In this document: piece after piece, positions 34,116 to 45,945 of the stretch
Layout of the letters: every line of letters starts with the position of its first letter
Numbering within the stretch: position 1 is the stretch's first letter
From: Carettochelys insculpta
Lineage: Eukaryota; Chordata; Testudines; Carettochelyidae
Length of the DNA stretch: 64,000 nucleotides
NCBI RefSeq assembly: GCF_033958435.1
Contig: NC_134167.1
Span: 6,096,001 to 6,160,000 of the forward strand
Direction of reading: 5' to 3'
Program-made: the position numbers and the translations under genes
Notes under the pieces: generated by a model
What the model was told of the DNA's origin: nothing
Seen by the model: the letters and a program-made list of their open reading frames with translations, nothing else
Database searches by the model: none

Positions 34116-35587
34116 GACATGAGACCTCTGTTAGCTTAATATGTCTTTGCAATTAGTTTCATATAGTTACAGAAAGATGGGGAGAGAAGGAGTCACTTCT
34201 ATACCAATGGTGTTTAAGATCCTGCTGAAAGTTAAGCTACAGGTGAATTTGTTCCAAAGAGTACAATTTTAATGGCTTACTAAAACAAATGTGGGGAGCA
34301 GGGTCCATTATAATGGAGGTGGTTGCATGTTTTGAGGATATTGAAACAGGCAGCTACAATCTGCATGTCCTGAGCATTTTGAGTTAAGGTATTACAGAGA
34401 GGTGCATGTACTCTTGCCCAACTTTGGTCAGAAAAGAGCTGAACGTAGCACCAGGTCCTGATGGATGTGTAAACTGAATCTGCTGTTGATGTGGATTACT
34501 TTGTTTTGTCACTGCTATTTCACCGAGATGCAATATGTTGTTGTGATTAAAAAAAAAATTGCATGGCAAAAGCTCCTTACTTGAGGGATTAAAAGATAAA
34601 TCTGGTTTTTATTCTAATTTCCTTCTGTTCTATTTTGAGAGAGCAAGGAGGCCAAGCTGGTTTATATTCCACTCAAACTCAGGGCACCTGGATTTTGATA
34701 TCATAGGAGAGGAATTCATAGTTACCTCATGCCAGAGGGTACTTGTGTTTTGCTGCCATACACCAGGTGAAAAAAAACAGTTATTGCCCCCTCCAAGCCC
34801 CTAATTGACTCACCAACTGCAGAAAAGTTCATTTATAGTAATCAATATCACTTTACTTCATGCCTTGATCAAAAAGTATTCTCCACAGTCAATAGCAATT
34901 AGACAGAAAGAGATAGAGGTGTTGATGGGGATGGAACCAAAGATTTATACCTGGTTACTTTCCTCTCCAAATACATAACAGGGATGAACTGCTAATTGCA
35001 GGATATTGGATTAGTGAGCATTCATTGAGAAACTAGCTAGCAGAGAAATAGCACAATTCCATTCATGCTGGATAGTAACTAAGATTCATGGCCTAGTTCT
35101 GCTATCAGTACATATGAATTAAATCCAAAGAAAATTCATTGGCATTGATGGGGTTACTCTGGATTTACATGAGTGCTAATGAAAGCAGATTATGGCACAT
35201 GGAACCAGGTCAGTTTACAGCAGCTGAGATTCTTGTTCTGTATGTACAGAAGAGAAAACAACTGAGAGTTCAGAACTCAAACTATGAACAGTAGGAGCAA
35301 TCAACCATTGGAACAAGTTACTTAGGGATGTAATAAATTCACTGTCACTTGCGAGGCTGGCTGCATCTCTCAAAGACAGCTCAAGCAGAAGTTCTGGTTT
35401 TGATGCTGGAATTGCTGAATGAAATTCTCCAGTTTACGTGCGGTCAGAGAGGTGATTTTAATGATGTTTTTTAGGGTCAAGATCAATGAATCTATGAACT
35501 GCTTTCAGTACCCACTGCACAGAGCTGCAGGTGAAAGGCGCATGTGTCTCCCTGAGCCTGAGGTCCAATAGCCAGTTTGGTACTCGC
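34116..35587. other. No gene or repeat recognised
   Basis: AT-rich unique-looking sequence, with an ancient CATTGGCATTG-type repeat fragment at about 35090-35215. No supported frame. Confidence 0.4.
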
Positions 35588-35604
35588 CATAATGTGGAGC
35601 AGTA

Positions 35605-35749
35605 ACATAGAGATAGCCGTGTTTAGTCTATATACTGTCAAAACAAAAAAGCAGTCCAGCAGCACTTTAAAGACTATCCCACGAAAGCTCACCACCTAAT
35701 AAATTATTCTGTTAGTCCTTAAAGTGTGACTGGACAGCTTTTGTGTTTT
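35605..35749. mobile_element. Short fold-back Penelope derivative, 145 bp
   Basis: Inner words are the family core: inverted 'cagcactttaaagacta' on the left and 'cctaataaattattctgtta' plus 'gtccttaaagtgtgactgga' on the right. Flanked by an imperfect 17-bp duplication CATAAT(G/T)TGGAGCAGTA (35588-35604 and 35750-35766). The left end 'acatagagatagccgtgttt' is the 3' tail, in reverse orientation. Confidence 0.8.
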
Positions 35750-35766
35750 CATAATTTGGAGCAGTA

Positions 35767-37194
35767 CACAAAGTCCAGGTGCCCTGGGGATTAATATATG
35801 TATCTTCTATACCATATAAGAATGAAACCAGTTTGAGGCAGAGGGTTCTTTCCTGTTTGGAGCTTGTCTTGGGACAAGTGGAGTTGACCTTCAAACAAAA
35901 CTATTAATAACAGTAATTAATAAGAATGATGTAATAAGTAATAAAATTTAACTGTGATCATAAACCTGTGCTGCCAGTTCTGAGGGTGGCACAGAGCCTT
36001 GTTGGGTGCAGTCAAGAAGAATGATGCCCCAAGTATTAACTCTCGTAGTAGGCAAGTTATTGCTGTGCCACTTGGTATCTTTTAAGTACTTATTGATTCC
36101 TTTCTTCACTGATTGGCCAGTCACTTCTCCCACTCTCCACACACATAGGAGCTCTGCTCCCTTCTTTCTCAGAGAAGCTGCTCTCATGGTCAAATGCATG
36201 CACATAGGGACATGCATTGGTGTGATTAAATTTGGAGGTATTGTGCTCCATCAGACATTTGTCCCTTAGCAGATGATCCATTCCAGTGGTCTATAATTCA
36301 TGGAGATCCGAATTATTTGCCATTATATGGATCAAAGGTAAATGGTTAATAGGGAACAGGGTTAGTAGTAATTTAGAGGAATAGATCTTATAAAATCTAA
36401 AATGGAAGAGAGAGGTGCTGAGGGAGGCTATTCAAATGATAGGAGCAAAAATGTGTTTGTGCATTTTATTTGACAAACATTACAATGCTTTTCTAAACTA
36501 ACTGACATTAAATTTTTCCACTTTGCAAAGGGGTTAGGGTAAGGCATACATATAATTAAAAGCACATGGGAAGCCATTGCAGTGGACAACACAATTTATA
36601 TGATACCTACAAAACCTGTGAACAGTGCTATGTTTTCTTGAGCATAGTCTATTGGCACAACTAATAGTCTATTTGCTAACTAATTGGCACAACTAATAGC
36701 CTATTTGCTAACTATTATACAGACATATATTTTGTAGCACACTCTTGTAACATGCGCCACATAAATCCCCCATCCCTTTGATTTCAGTGGCAGTTGGGAA
36801 CATAAATACACTCCTGGGTCTGGGCACAAAATCTTAATTTGTGCCCAGGCTTTTGTAACTATTTCACCAACTTCTCCTGAGCATGACATGTGCCTGCACA
36901 CACTTGCCACTTCTTTTGGCTCCTAAACAGAGTGGTGTCCCAGAACTCCTTCTTTTGGCTTGCCTTCGGAACAGGCTTCTTCCTCCCTCCCCTCCCTAGC
37001 TACTGGAAGGTGATGATGAGTGAGGGGACCAGGCCTGCCCACTGTTTGCTATCAGATTGACATGGAAGAGACTGTGAATGCCTCAGGCAACCAGCAAATA
37101 TGGAAGGCGGTAGTGAAGGACCTATGCTCCACATGGAATAGAGAGCTATAAGAAAGAGAAGAGACAGAGACTATGTACTCTATAAACTAAACAG
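35767..37194. other. No gene or repeat recognised
   Basis: AT-rich. Contains a 32-bp tandem duplication (see 36652-36715). The minus-strand frame 35948-36217 and the plus-strand frame 36006-36269 are not supported. Confidence 0.4.
36652..36715. repeat. 32-bp tandem duplication
   Basis: Two adjacent copies beginning 'ttggcacaactaatag' (36652-36683, 36684-36715), differing at one internal base (gtcta against gccta) and at the end. Recent local duplication. Confidence 0.85.
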
Positions 37195-37380
37195 CAATGT
37201 GGTCTAGTGCCTTGTGCACGTGATGGGAACTCATGCAAGCTCTACCATTTATCTGCTGGATGACCCTGGACATCTCATTTCACCTCTCTTTCTCTCAGTT
37301 TACCCATCTGTAAAATAGGGAGGATGACACTGATCTCCAGCTTTGAGCTCTCTGGATGTATAGCACTAAGAAAGAAGGAT
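37195..37380 (+). repeat. MIR-like SINE
   Basis: 'tgtggtctagtgccttgtgc', 'atctgctggatgaccctgga', 'tcagtttacccatctgtaaa' and 'ataggg' in MIR order. Confidence 0.75.
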
Positions 37381-38362
37381 TGTTAAGATTATAGCAAGAG
37401 TGAAAACAATTTATTCAAAAATATCACAAACTTAATGGAATATGGTTTTCAATAAATGTAATTTAACCTGTCCTAATGCAGAAGCAGTAAGACTCAGTCG
37501 TCCTCAGTTTCAGTCCGAAGTGCAAATCAGATTTTTAATATATCATCTCTACTATACACACAAAAACCTACCAAAACATAACACTGAAATGCACTTAAAA
37601 TTTTTCCCCTGGGAGAGGATGTGAAAGACTAAATTGCACATGACAGATGTTAGTTATGTCACCAAATGCTCTGCTGGAGGGCACTCAGATACAGGGACTG
37701 AAGGCTGTATAAGAATCTTTATAAAATAGAATAGAATAAAATGGGGAAACCATGATGGAGGAAATTAATATTTCAGAAGTTTGTGATATGGGCCTCCCGG
37801 CCAGCTCCAGCATTGCTCTCAAGGTTCAGAATGACAAAAAATTCTTCACAGCTGCCTTTCTTGCTTTTGTCAGCTGTGTATTGCATGTAAATATCTTCAT
37901 ATACTTCACACTGTTCTTTTAACAGTAGAGATTTTTTTTATTTTGTTTATGGCAACACAGACTGAAATCAGAGAACTCTACAGCAGCTGTTTGACCAAGA
38001 AGTGTCAGCTTTCTTAGTACAAACTTGCTCTTACCCTTAAGTGGATGCTGTGTAACTACTCTTCTTGCAATACAATGTGGCTGGTTGACCTACACTCAAT
38101 TCATGATAGACTAACAGTTTGAAATATGCATCTCTTGCCAGGATGTGTGGCCTGAAAGCACAGTGTAGTACAAAGAGACTTGCAACACTAGTAGAATTCT
38201 GTTGGACACTGAAGGAAAGAATGGAGCAGCCTTATTTGAAAAGTACTTCTTTCCTCAGTCATGTGTAGAACTGGGTAAATGCCACAAGGAATTATTCAGC
38301 TGATTAAAAGCCACAAACACACTGGTAAAATTTCAGCCTCTCTCACTGGTTTTCCAGAGACC
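37381..38362. other. No gene or repeat recognised
   Basis: AT-rich, unique-looking. Nothing supported. Confidence 0.4.
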
Positions 38363-38373
38363 TTTGTGAAACA

Positions 38374-38640
38374 AAAAGGAGTCAAGTAGCACTTTAAAGA
38401 CTAGCAAAATAGTTTATTAGGTGAGCTTTCGTGGGACAGACCCACTTCTTCAGACCATAGCCAGACCAGACCAGACTTTTCTTAAATATTGAATCTGTTC
38501 TGGTCTGGGTATGGTCTGAAGAAGTGGGTCTGTCCCACGAAAGCTCACCTAATAAACTATTTTGCTAGTCTTTAAAGTGCTACTTGACTGCTTTTTGTTT
38601 TGATAGTGTATAGACTAGCACGGCTTCCTCTTTGTTACTA
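38374..38640. mobile_element. Penelope-derived hairpin, about 267 bp
   Basis: The two arms (about 38374-38480 and 38491-38601) are inverted copies: both contain 'agtcaagtagcactttaaag' and 'gagctttcgtgggacagacc', one as written and one as reverse complement ('gtctgtcccacgaaagctca'). After the right arm comes the 3' tail 'gtgtatagactagcacggct'. A near-perfect 11-bp flank TTTGT(G/A)AAACA occurs at 38363-38373 and 38641-38651. Confidence 0.85.
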
Positions 38641-38651
38641 TTTGTAAAACA

Positions 38652-38990
38652 GTGATTTTTGTTTTAGGTCCTGAAAGTGTGAACATTGGAAATGGAAGTG
38701 CAAAGATCTTTGCATGTGAAAACTCCTTTCTGCAGCTCCCTTAAAAGCCGGCTTTGTTTTCCTCTTCTTGTTTATAAAAGTTGGAATCATCCATTTAAAC
38801 AACTTTGGGTTTGCTGTTTTTCCCCTCAGAAACCTAAAATTACTAGTAACTTTGAAAGTCTTGATCATGAGTTTGTAAAGCTAATTTGAGTACTGATATT
38901 TTACTGATTATTGAATTGATATTCATATTATTACACCCCTATTGTTAATGCTGGCTCCCATGTTGTTTACCTTTTATTTTACCAGATTAT
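38652..38990. other. No gene or repeat recognised
   Basis: AT-rich short spacer. The frames 38638-38868 (-) and 38686-38889 (+) overlap and are unsupported. Confidence 0.35.
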
Positions 38991-38994
38991 TGTC

Positions 38995-39656
38995 TCAGGG
39001 TGGCCCTGCTGGCAGCCCCAGGTCAGGGAGCCAGGTCAGGGAGACTCACTGCTGGGAGCCTGGCTGGGGTTGGGGAGCCCCACTGTGGGGAACCCAGCCC
39101 TAGTTGGGAACCGCCGGGAGCCCAGCTGTGGTACGGAACCCCACCAGCAACCCTGCAGCTGCAGGTAGTCCAGCAGCCCCATAGCTGCAGAGACATCGGC
39201 TGGGCCAGAAGAGCCAGTTGTGCTGCATGGAGCTGGCTGGAGCCAGGAGCCCCACAGGCAACTCCACAGCTGTGGAGACCCTGGCTAGGAGCCCAGCAGC
39301 CCCATGGCAGGAAGCCAGCTGGGATGGGGATCCGCACTGGCAGCTCTGCAGCCACAAAGACCCCTATCAACAGCCCCGCAGCCACAGTGACCCCAGCCAG
39401 GAAGAGGGGAGCACCGCAGCAGGGAACCAGCTGGGACACAGAGACCCACAGGCATCCCTGCAGCAGTGAGGATCCTGGCCAAGTTTGGGAAGTGGCGCAG
39501 CAGCCGTGTAGGGGAGCCCTGCAGCCCAGTAGGGGTATCCTACAGGAGTGCCTCGACTCCAGGCAGTCTAGGAACCTAACCTCCCCTGTCTAGCAAATCC
39601 TCTGGTTTGGGACCACTCAGGTGCTAAGGGTGATGGATGAGGGAGGTACAATTTGT
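38995..39656. mobile_element. GC-rich AGGTTGAACCTC-related element, one end
   Basis: The right end 'gatgagggaggtacaattt' is the inverted form of the left-end wording of 28611-29073. The interior is GC-rich, with recurring 'cagccccatagctgcagaga'-like units. The left terminus is missing. The long frames 39000-39593 (+) and 39023-39439 (-) both run through this repeat and are not taken as genes. Confidence 0.5.
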
Positions 39657-42600
39657 ACACATCTGTTATCCCCTTACAGTTGTTTTCTTTGAGAAATGTA
39701 CAAGCCCTTTCATCTGTGTTTCAATGGCTCTAACTATAGGACCAACATGGTATATCCCTTCCTTTTTTTTTTTTTTCCTGTAGAACTGAAGTGAAAAAAA
39801 AGTGTCACTCAAGTAGTTCTTTTTCTGTGCCATTTTTCGAGCTGTCACTTAAAAGGTACAAACATGCCTGAGCAATGGAAACAGGTTTTTTCTCTCACCC
39901 CAATTTTCTTCTTTGCAATAACTTTCCTAGTAGCACATTTGACAGCTAAACTTGAGTTTTGACTTGTGATCATAACTTCCAGAGGACTCCATCAGCATGC
40001 CCCTCACCATCCTCACTTACGCTATGGCAATACTATGAATTCAGACCAATGCCACAGCTAAAAGGATCTGTTATCTAATAAGCAATTACTCCAGAATCAC
40101 TTAATTAACCTCTTGTTGCCCCAGCAGCAGACTTAACCTACCAGAAAAGGAGCATAATTGAAAAATACAGGAAATCTATAACCGGTAAATAGAAATGCAG
40201 GGAGAAATGAGTCTGACTTGTGTGTAATGGAAACATCACCTTGTGTGGCTTCTGCTGACCTTTTAGCGAAACTAGCAATATTAATTATGCACTCAAAGGA
40301 TGTGGGGTTTCTAGAAGGGCAGAGATGGATTCTTTCTATGCAGATTTCTCAATAAACAGTTTTTCATCTTCTACTTAACACATCTCAGGTTCGTTATTTC
40401 CCTTGAAAAATTTCAACCAAAGCATCTCTGTTGGTCACAAAAATAAGCATGGGTATTCAAATATAAATACCAGCTTATGTTTTCCTGTAGGGGGTGCTTC
40501 TTTCCACTCGTTAGAGCTCATTTTCATTGGGGATGATCATTACTTAGCACTGGTGAATATCAGTGCCAAATCCATTCATGCTAGGCACCCAAAATATAAG
40601 GTACACAAAAAGAGTGGCCATTTATGAAAATGTTGTGGGTCTCTGTTCAAATAATGAAGTGTGCAAAGGACAAGCACAAGGTCACTGAACCATCTGCATT
40701 CTACTTAAGCCATCTAAGTATGATGAGATTAAAATAATGCATGGGTCTTGTGCTACCCCTTCTGCACACAGGTGATTGTCACCCAGCATGGACTAAATCC
40801 TCTGAGTCTTAATCCCCCCCATGAGGCTTTCTGTATTACCCTCAAAAACAGAAGAAACCCTGATAATGAACTAAGCTCTTAAATGCCTCTGTTCTGTCTG
40901 GTGTTGTGCCATGATCACGGACTTCTAATGCCAGGCTAGTGACCTTTCCCCCTCAAATACACATTCCAAGCTCTACTGTGGATCCAAAACCAAAACTTGG
41001 GAAGGTGAGGAGATGGGTTTTTGGTTCCATCCAATCCTTAGCAGTAAGGCTAGTTGAGATGCCACAATTTCTTACATTCAAGTTCGTTTTTAAACTCCAC
41101 ATTAATTATTCTTCTTCAGAGGCTCTGTTCCATTTGTCTTTTGCAAGGAAAGACAGGTAAAGCAAGTTGATTAAATCCTCTCTCGTTGTCAGCATGATGA
41201 AATCTTAATGCTGCTGTCTGAGTGCTGATGCGTCCTTAAGTTATCCCTCTATTAAAGCCCAATAGGTTGGAATGGATTGTTTGTTTATTTCATGGAAGTT
41301 TGGAGCTCTGCTTCAGAAGGAATGAGAAAGTTGCGCTCAGAAGGAACCAGGCACAAAAAAGGTTAAATTGGGTGATTTGTGGGGCACCGTTCAAGCATGA
41401 CTAGGGTCTCATCATTTCCAAACCTCTTCTTGATCTCTGTATTCTGGGCTGCACAAGTTCTTCATTTTCACTGTCTGTTTTACACTGATAAGAGAGAACA
41501 GACTTGCCTGGGAAGAAGAGCCAGGAAGAGATGTGTGCATGACAATGTAAAAGTAGAATTGTGGAACAATGAGGATTTCAGAAAGGAGCGGCTGATTCAA
41601 GAACTGAAGGTATAACTATAACTGTATCGTGAAAATGTATAGAAATAAACTATACCAACATAAACACCTTTGTAGCAATACAACTGCATCCGCCCTACTG
41701 GGGTTGCACCATTTAGCTATATCTGTTAAGAAAGAGTGTAACTATATTGATGCCCAGGACAGACTAAAGAATGGGAGGTCTTTCAGTCTTGCAATTACCT
41801 CCCCCACCACATTCCCTGAGGTAGTGGGTGCGGGGCCGTAGGGGAATCCTGCTCAGAAGGGTAGGGGTGGGAAGGTCAAAGGCCAGGGAATGGTCGGATC
41901 CCGATCCGAGCTGGTGCATGATATGTGAAAGAGGGAGTCAAGTCCTGCCTCTGTGGTGGGAGGCAGAATAGGCTACAGAATGAGCATACCCCATGCTCAC
42001 CCAACAATGCCTCCTGTCCCAATGGACTAGGGAAGAGGCATGAAGGTTTGCCTCACCCAACTTCTTTCCCTGGTGTGTTTGTACGTGGAGAAGGGGCAGG
42101 TTATTTTTGTGATCAGGGCTTCCATCCAACCCCCAGCTTGCCTGAGATGGAGGCCTTGTGCAAGTGCACCAAGTGCACTCTGGTTAATCTGTGCCTGATT
42201 ATGATAATTTTGGAAAAGAAAGAAATTGTGATGAAGGTTGCAAGATGTATTATCTACCTTCTTATAACAGCAGGAATCAACAGTAATTGTACTGCAGTGT
42301 TCTGTGAGGAGGAGCATCCTTTCCCCAACCTTATTTTCATATTGCACACAATGTTGCTTTAAGTTAATGTGACCCATGTTTTTCTCACATGCTGTCAGTG
42401 TGAGCTGGCAAGGAGAGCGTGAGAATTTTCAGATGTTTTATTCATGTGTCACTTGACTGTTCATTTGCTAAGGGTTTACAAATGCTTCATCAATTTTTAA
42501 TGGGCCTGATACCTACTTAAAAAAAAAGGGGGGGGGGAAAACCGAACACATTTTAAAAAAAGGTGGTGAATGAAATGAGCATTAAATAATTCAAACTCAC

Positions 42601-42789
42601 TTATTGCATATTCTAACCAAGTTAATTTTTAAAGGAAACAGTTATGCTGGAGACAATTGAATTAAGTTTATCCAGTTGTTTCCAAGGAGGGAAAAAAAAC
42701 CCTATGTTTTCCCCTGATGCATGCAATATGTTGAAGATATTAGAGTTTGTTTCTAGAGGAGTAATGGAACAGGTGCAAAATTCTGGAAG
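39657..42789. other. No gene or repeat recognised
   Basis: A quiet 3.1-kb AT-rich stretch. Homopolymer tracts occur at about 39762-39777 (T) and 42518-42537 (A then G). Frames at 40403-40627, 41379-41615, 41925-42362 and 42027-42377 are on alternative strands and none shows a domain. This is the longest repeat-poor part and is where conserved non-coding sequence would be sought by alignment. Confidence 0.4.
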
Positions 42790-42906
42790 AGTATGTCTAT
42801 ACAGCAGCCTTATTCCAAAATAGCTTATTTCCAACTAATGCTGCTACACACACAAATGCATTTTGAAATAGTATTTAGCTATTTTGAAATACATTGTGTA
42901 AACACC
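42790..42906. mobile_element. MITE-like fragment, GTCTATAC end
   Basis: 'agtatgtctatacagcagcc' followed by 'ccaaaatagcttattt' and inverted 'tagctattttgaaatac', ending 'gtgtaaacacct'. The TTTGAAATAG theme resembles 59767-60121. Confidence 0.5.
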
Positions 42907-43925
42907 TATGTCTACATGGCACTCTACTGCCAGCAGGGTTGTGCAAATGGCCACTCATTTGCATAGCCATGCAAGATCACTGTCCCAGCAGAGGCTTCTC
43001 TTGTGATAAAACAAGCTTTGTAGATGGGGCTCTGTCAGCAAACCCCCACCTTGGTTGACAGGCCTTTATCCCTGGAAAAAAATGAACAGATTGAAAGAGC
43101 AATCCACTCTGTTGACTTTTCAGAGAGACTGGGACTTTTCAGTTTGGAAAAAAGGCGATTGAGGGGCGATATGATAGAGGTATATAAAATCATGAATGGT
43201 GTGGAGAAAGTGAATATAGAAAAATTATTTACCTTTTCCCATAATACAAGAACTAGGGAACACCAAATGAAATTGATGGGTAGTAGGTTCAAAACTAATA
43301 AAAGGAAATTTTTCTTCACACAGCGCACAGTCGACCTGTGGAACTCCTTGCCCGAGGAGGCTGTGAAGGCCAGGACTCTATTAGGGTTTAAAAAAGAGCT
43401 TGATAAATTTTTGCAGGTTAGGTCCATAAATGGCTATTAGCCAGGGATAAAGTATGGTGCCCTAGCCTTCATAACAAGGGCAGGAGATGGATGGCAGGAG
43501 ATAAATCACTTGATCATTGTCTTCTGTTCTCCTTCTCTGGGGCACCTGGCATTGGCCACCGTCGGCAGATGGGATGCTGGGCTTGATGGACCTTTGGTCT
43601 GACCCAGTATGGCCATTCTTATGTTCTTATGTTGACAGTAAGCAGTCACACTGCATGGCCCTTTCTTGACAGAAGGGCTGACCAGAAGTTTTGCTAACAG
43701 GGCTGCCCAGTGAACTGGAAGCCCTGTCAACAAAAGGGCCCTGGAGCATCTACACTGTACATTTGTTGACCAAACTCTGTTGACAGAAGCATTATTCTTC
43801 AATGTTGAGAGGGATAACACTGTTGGGGAAAGTTCTCTGTTTTGTCCAGACTCAGTCGACAAAACACCTTTTGTGTGTAGACACTCCCTGAGTTTTGTCA
43901 ACAAAAGGCCAGTTTTGACAACAAC
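42907..43925. mobile_element. TGTTGACAG-rich inverted-repeat element interrupted by CR1
   Basis: Left part 'atgtctacatggcactctac' and right part (from about 43631) with 'tgttgaccaaactctgttga' and 'gtgtgtagacactccc' belong together. The GTTGACAG octamer occurs at 43054-43061 and 43631-43638, exactly at the junctions of the CR1. A second related fragment is at 1229-1495. The exact right terminus is unclear. Confidence 0.6.
43062..43630 (+). mobile_element. CR1 LINE 3' end, nested insertion
   Basis: Encodes the CR1 ORF2 C-terminus in frame at 43024-43440: '[20 protein letters not shown]', '[20 protein letters not shown]', ending '[11 protein letters not shown]' before a stop. The 3' UTR then has 'gggatgctgggcttgatgga', 'cctttggtctgacccagtat' and the octamer tail 'cttatgttcttatg'. 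Relatively undiverged, so comparatively young. Two GTTGACAG copies at the boundaries may be the target duplication, though the word also recurs in the surrounding repeat. Confidence 0.9.
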
Positions 43926-44534
43926 ATTCTGTAGGGAATAGGAGAAAAGGACAGTCTGGCCTGACCTGGCCTGGCAATATAAAGTGGAAATTCAGTCCTC
44001 TGTGAAAGGTAAATTCAAGGATACTGCCGCTTATGTGCCAAGAGAATTCTGAAAAGAGTCGTGCGTAGGCATTTTGCTGGTTTTCTGTGTAAGGAAAATT
44101 ATCTTATTATAGAATCATAATTTTTGGAAGTGAACACACAGCCACAGCAGTAAAAATGATTGTGTTCTTGCTACACTAGCACTTCCACTGCTTGATACCC
44201 TCACTGAAGCGGACTACTAGATTTCCCAAGGCAGTATTGAGAAATGAAGGTGGGAGCATTTCACACCCTTCCTAGCAATGCTTCTCAGAAGAATAGCATT
44301 GATGTGATCTAAAGAGACTTGTAAATCTTCCTCAGGCCAGAGTGAAGTAGTCATGATTTAAGACTTTACAGCCAGTGGATGCAGAACACAGTCCTGGAGG
44401 GAGAAACAGTTCACAGTGCTCTTTTCAAAAGACCAGGGGTTTTCCAGATAGCCAACCTGTCATCTCCAGCTTCTGCAGAGCTAACTTCACTTCTGTAGTC
44501 TCATAGGTTTACAGGGCCAAATTAATTGTGTTAG
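43926..44534. other. No gene or repeat recognised
   Basis: Unique-looking spacer. A short palindromic tail 'gacctggcctggc' sits near 43960. Confidence 0.4.
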
Positions 44535-45010
44535 GGCCAATTCATAAAATTAAAATCAGATGGGACCTGTGATGATCAGCCAGTTTGACCTCCTATCTAA
44601 AATAGGCCACAGAACTTCTCAGAAACAATCTGTAGAGCATATCTTTTGGGGAGGGGGAGGCAGCCAACATGATTGATGGAAAATACACCCCATATTGTGG
44701 CAAAATGTTCCAAAGATTATTATTACTGTTAAAATGCACACCTTAGTTCCTGTCTGAATTTAGCCTAAAGTTCCAGCCATTTAATTGTTATACCCCCTCT
44801 GCTAGTTTGAAGAACCCCATTCTTTATATATTTCTGCCTCATATGCATATTTATAGATTGTAATCAAGTTGCTCCTCACCCTTCTCGTTGTTAAGCTAAA
44901 TAGATTGAGCTCTGTGAGTTTGTCACTATAAGGCAAGTTTTCTAATCCTTTTGTTTTTATCTTTCTTGTGTCTTTTCTCTGAATCCTCTCCAACTATGCT
45001 CTGAATAGTG
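44535..45010 (-). mobile_element. CR1 LINE fragment, 3' region
   Basis: Minus strand encodes 'KLTELNLFSLTTRRVRSNLI' in 44802-44993, the CR1 ORF2 C-terminal motif, in a diverged form. Reverse-strand 3' UTR words include 'agatgggacctgtgatgatc' near 44560. Full of stops. Confidence 0.7.
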
Positions 45011-45198
45011 CATATTCAAGATACTTTATTTCTTGAGCTGGGATCTGTAGCAGTGCAGGGATAGAGCTGGCCTTAGTTCATGAAATGCAGTGGGACATTT
45101 CAGTATGAAAGTTGCTACAAATCTATAACTTGTACTATTTTTACCAGTTCAAGGTAAGTTATTAGTGCTATATAAATTCCATAACTATATAGGCAGAT

Positions 45199-45330
45199 AG
45201 TCTCAGAGGAATAGCTGTGCACCCTTACTCCGTAGCTTCACAAATAACAAGCAGTCCTGTCGCACCTTAGAGACTAACAAATTTATTAGCTCATGAGCTT
45301 TCATGGGTAAACCTGCTACATCAGCTGTAA
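45199..45330 (-). mobile_element. Penelope-like 3' end (second subfamily), reverse orientation
   Basis: 'agtctcagaggaatagctgt' (reverse 3' tail), 'aagcagtcctgtcgcacctt', 'agactaacaaatttattagc' and 'atgagctttcatgggtaaac' match the subfamily also seen at 56665-56836. 5' truncated. Target duplication not clear. Confidence 0.65.
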
Positions 45331-45849
45331 ATAAAGAGGAAAAAACAGATAAATCTGAGTTTTATTGGAGTTACCAAGGCAAAAGAAAATGAAGTCCATT
45401 TTTCATTGTTATCTGCTAGTTAATATTTTTATAGGCTGTGTAAGAAATGCAGATTTCTACAGGGAACATGGGACATTTGGGGGAGTTGTGTTTGGTAGAG
45501 TTGAAAATAAAGGAAAATCTGTAAAAATGGCTAAAAATTTCAACTAAGGGAGCAAACTTGTCATGGCTCTATTAAGTGTGGTTCAGTTTTCCCATTCCTT
45601 TGACAATGATGCGGCAAAACTGAAGTTACTACTACAGCCCTGGATTCTCAAAGCCCATTTGCTGAACATATCAATACATGGGATTTCTTTTACAAAGCCT
45701 TCTGAAGCCAAAGCAATTGTGTTGATGGACTTGACTCACTCACAGGAAGAGCATAATCAATTATCTAATCTCCTGAGGAGGGAAAAAAGCATGAGAGCCA
45801 CTGTGTGAAATGGGAGGTACATTTTCTGGTGCTGTGTTCTGATATTAAC
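45331..45849. other. No gene; unassigned small frames
   Basis: Frames 45365-45547 and 45563-45808 (+) of 60 and 81 codons have no domain I recognise. They lie between two Penelope-derived pieces in opposite orientation, but those have independent insertion signs, so this stretch is probably ordinary unique sequence. Confidence 0.35.
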
Positions 45850-45859
45850 ATCTCTCATG

Positions 45860-45935
45860 TTAAGTGGGTCTTACCCACAAAAGCTCATGACCTAATAAAT
45901 TTGTTAGTCTTTAAGGTGCAGAGGGCCTGCTTTTT
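45860..45935 (+). mobile_element. 76-bp Penelope-like 3' fragment with target duplication
   Basis: 'aagtgggtcttacccacaaa', 'ctaataaatttgttagtctt' and 'ttaaggtgcagagggcctgc' are family words. Perfect 10-bp flanks ATCTCTCATG at 45850-45859 and 45936-45945. The smallest complete insertion in the window, showing extreme 5' truncation. Confidence 0.8.
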
Positions 45936-45945
45936 ATCTCTCATG

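Noticed and set aside
39000..39593. 197-codon frame and an opposite 138-codon frame as genes
   Set aside because: Both lie in GC-rich repeat sequence with recurring units; long open frames on both strands are expected there.
43035..43427. 130-codon minus-strand frame
   Set aside because: It is the opposite-strand shadow of the CR1 ORF2 C-terminus on the plus strand.
45199..45935. A single large Penelope hairpin spanning 45199-45935
   Set aside because: The right piece has its own perfect 10-bp target duplication (45850-45859 and 45936-45945), so the two pieces are independent insertions.
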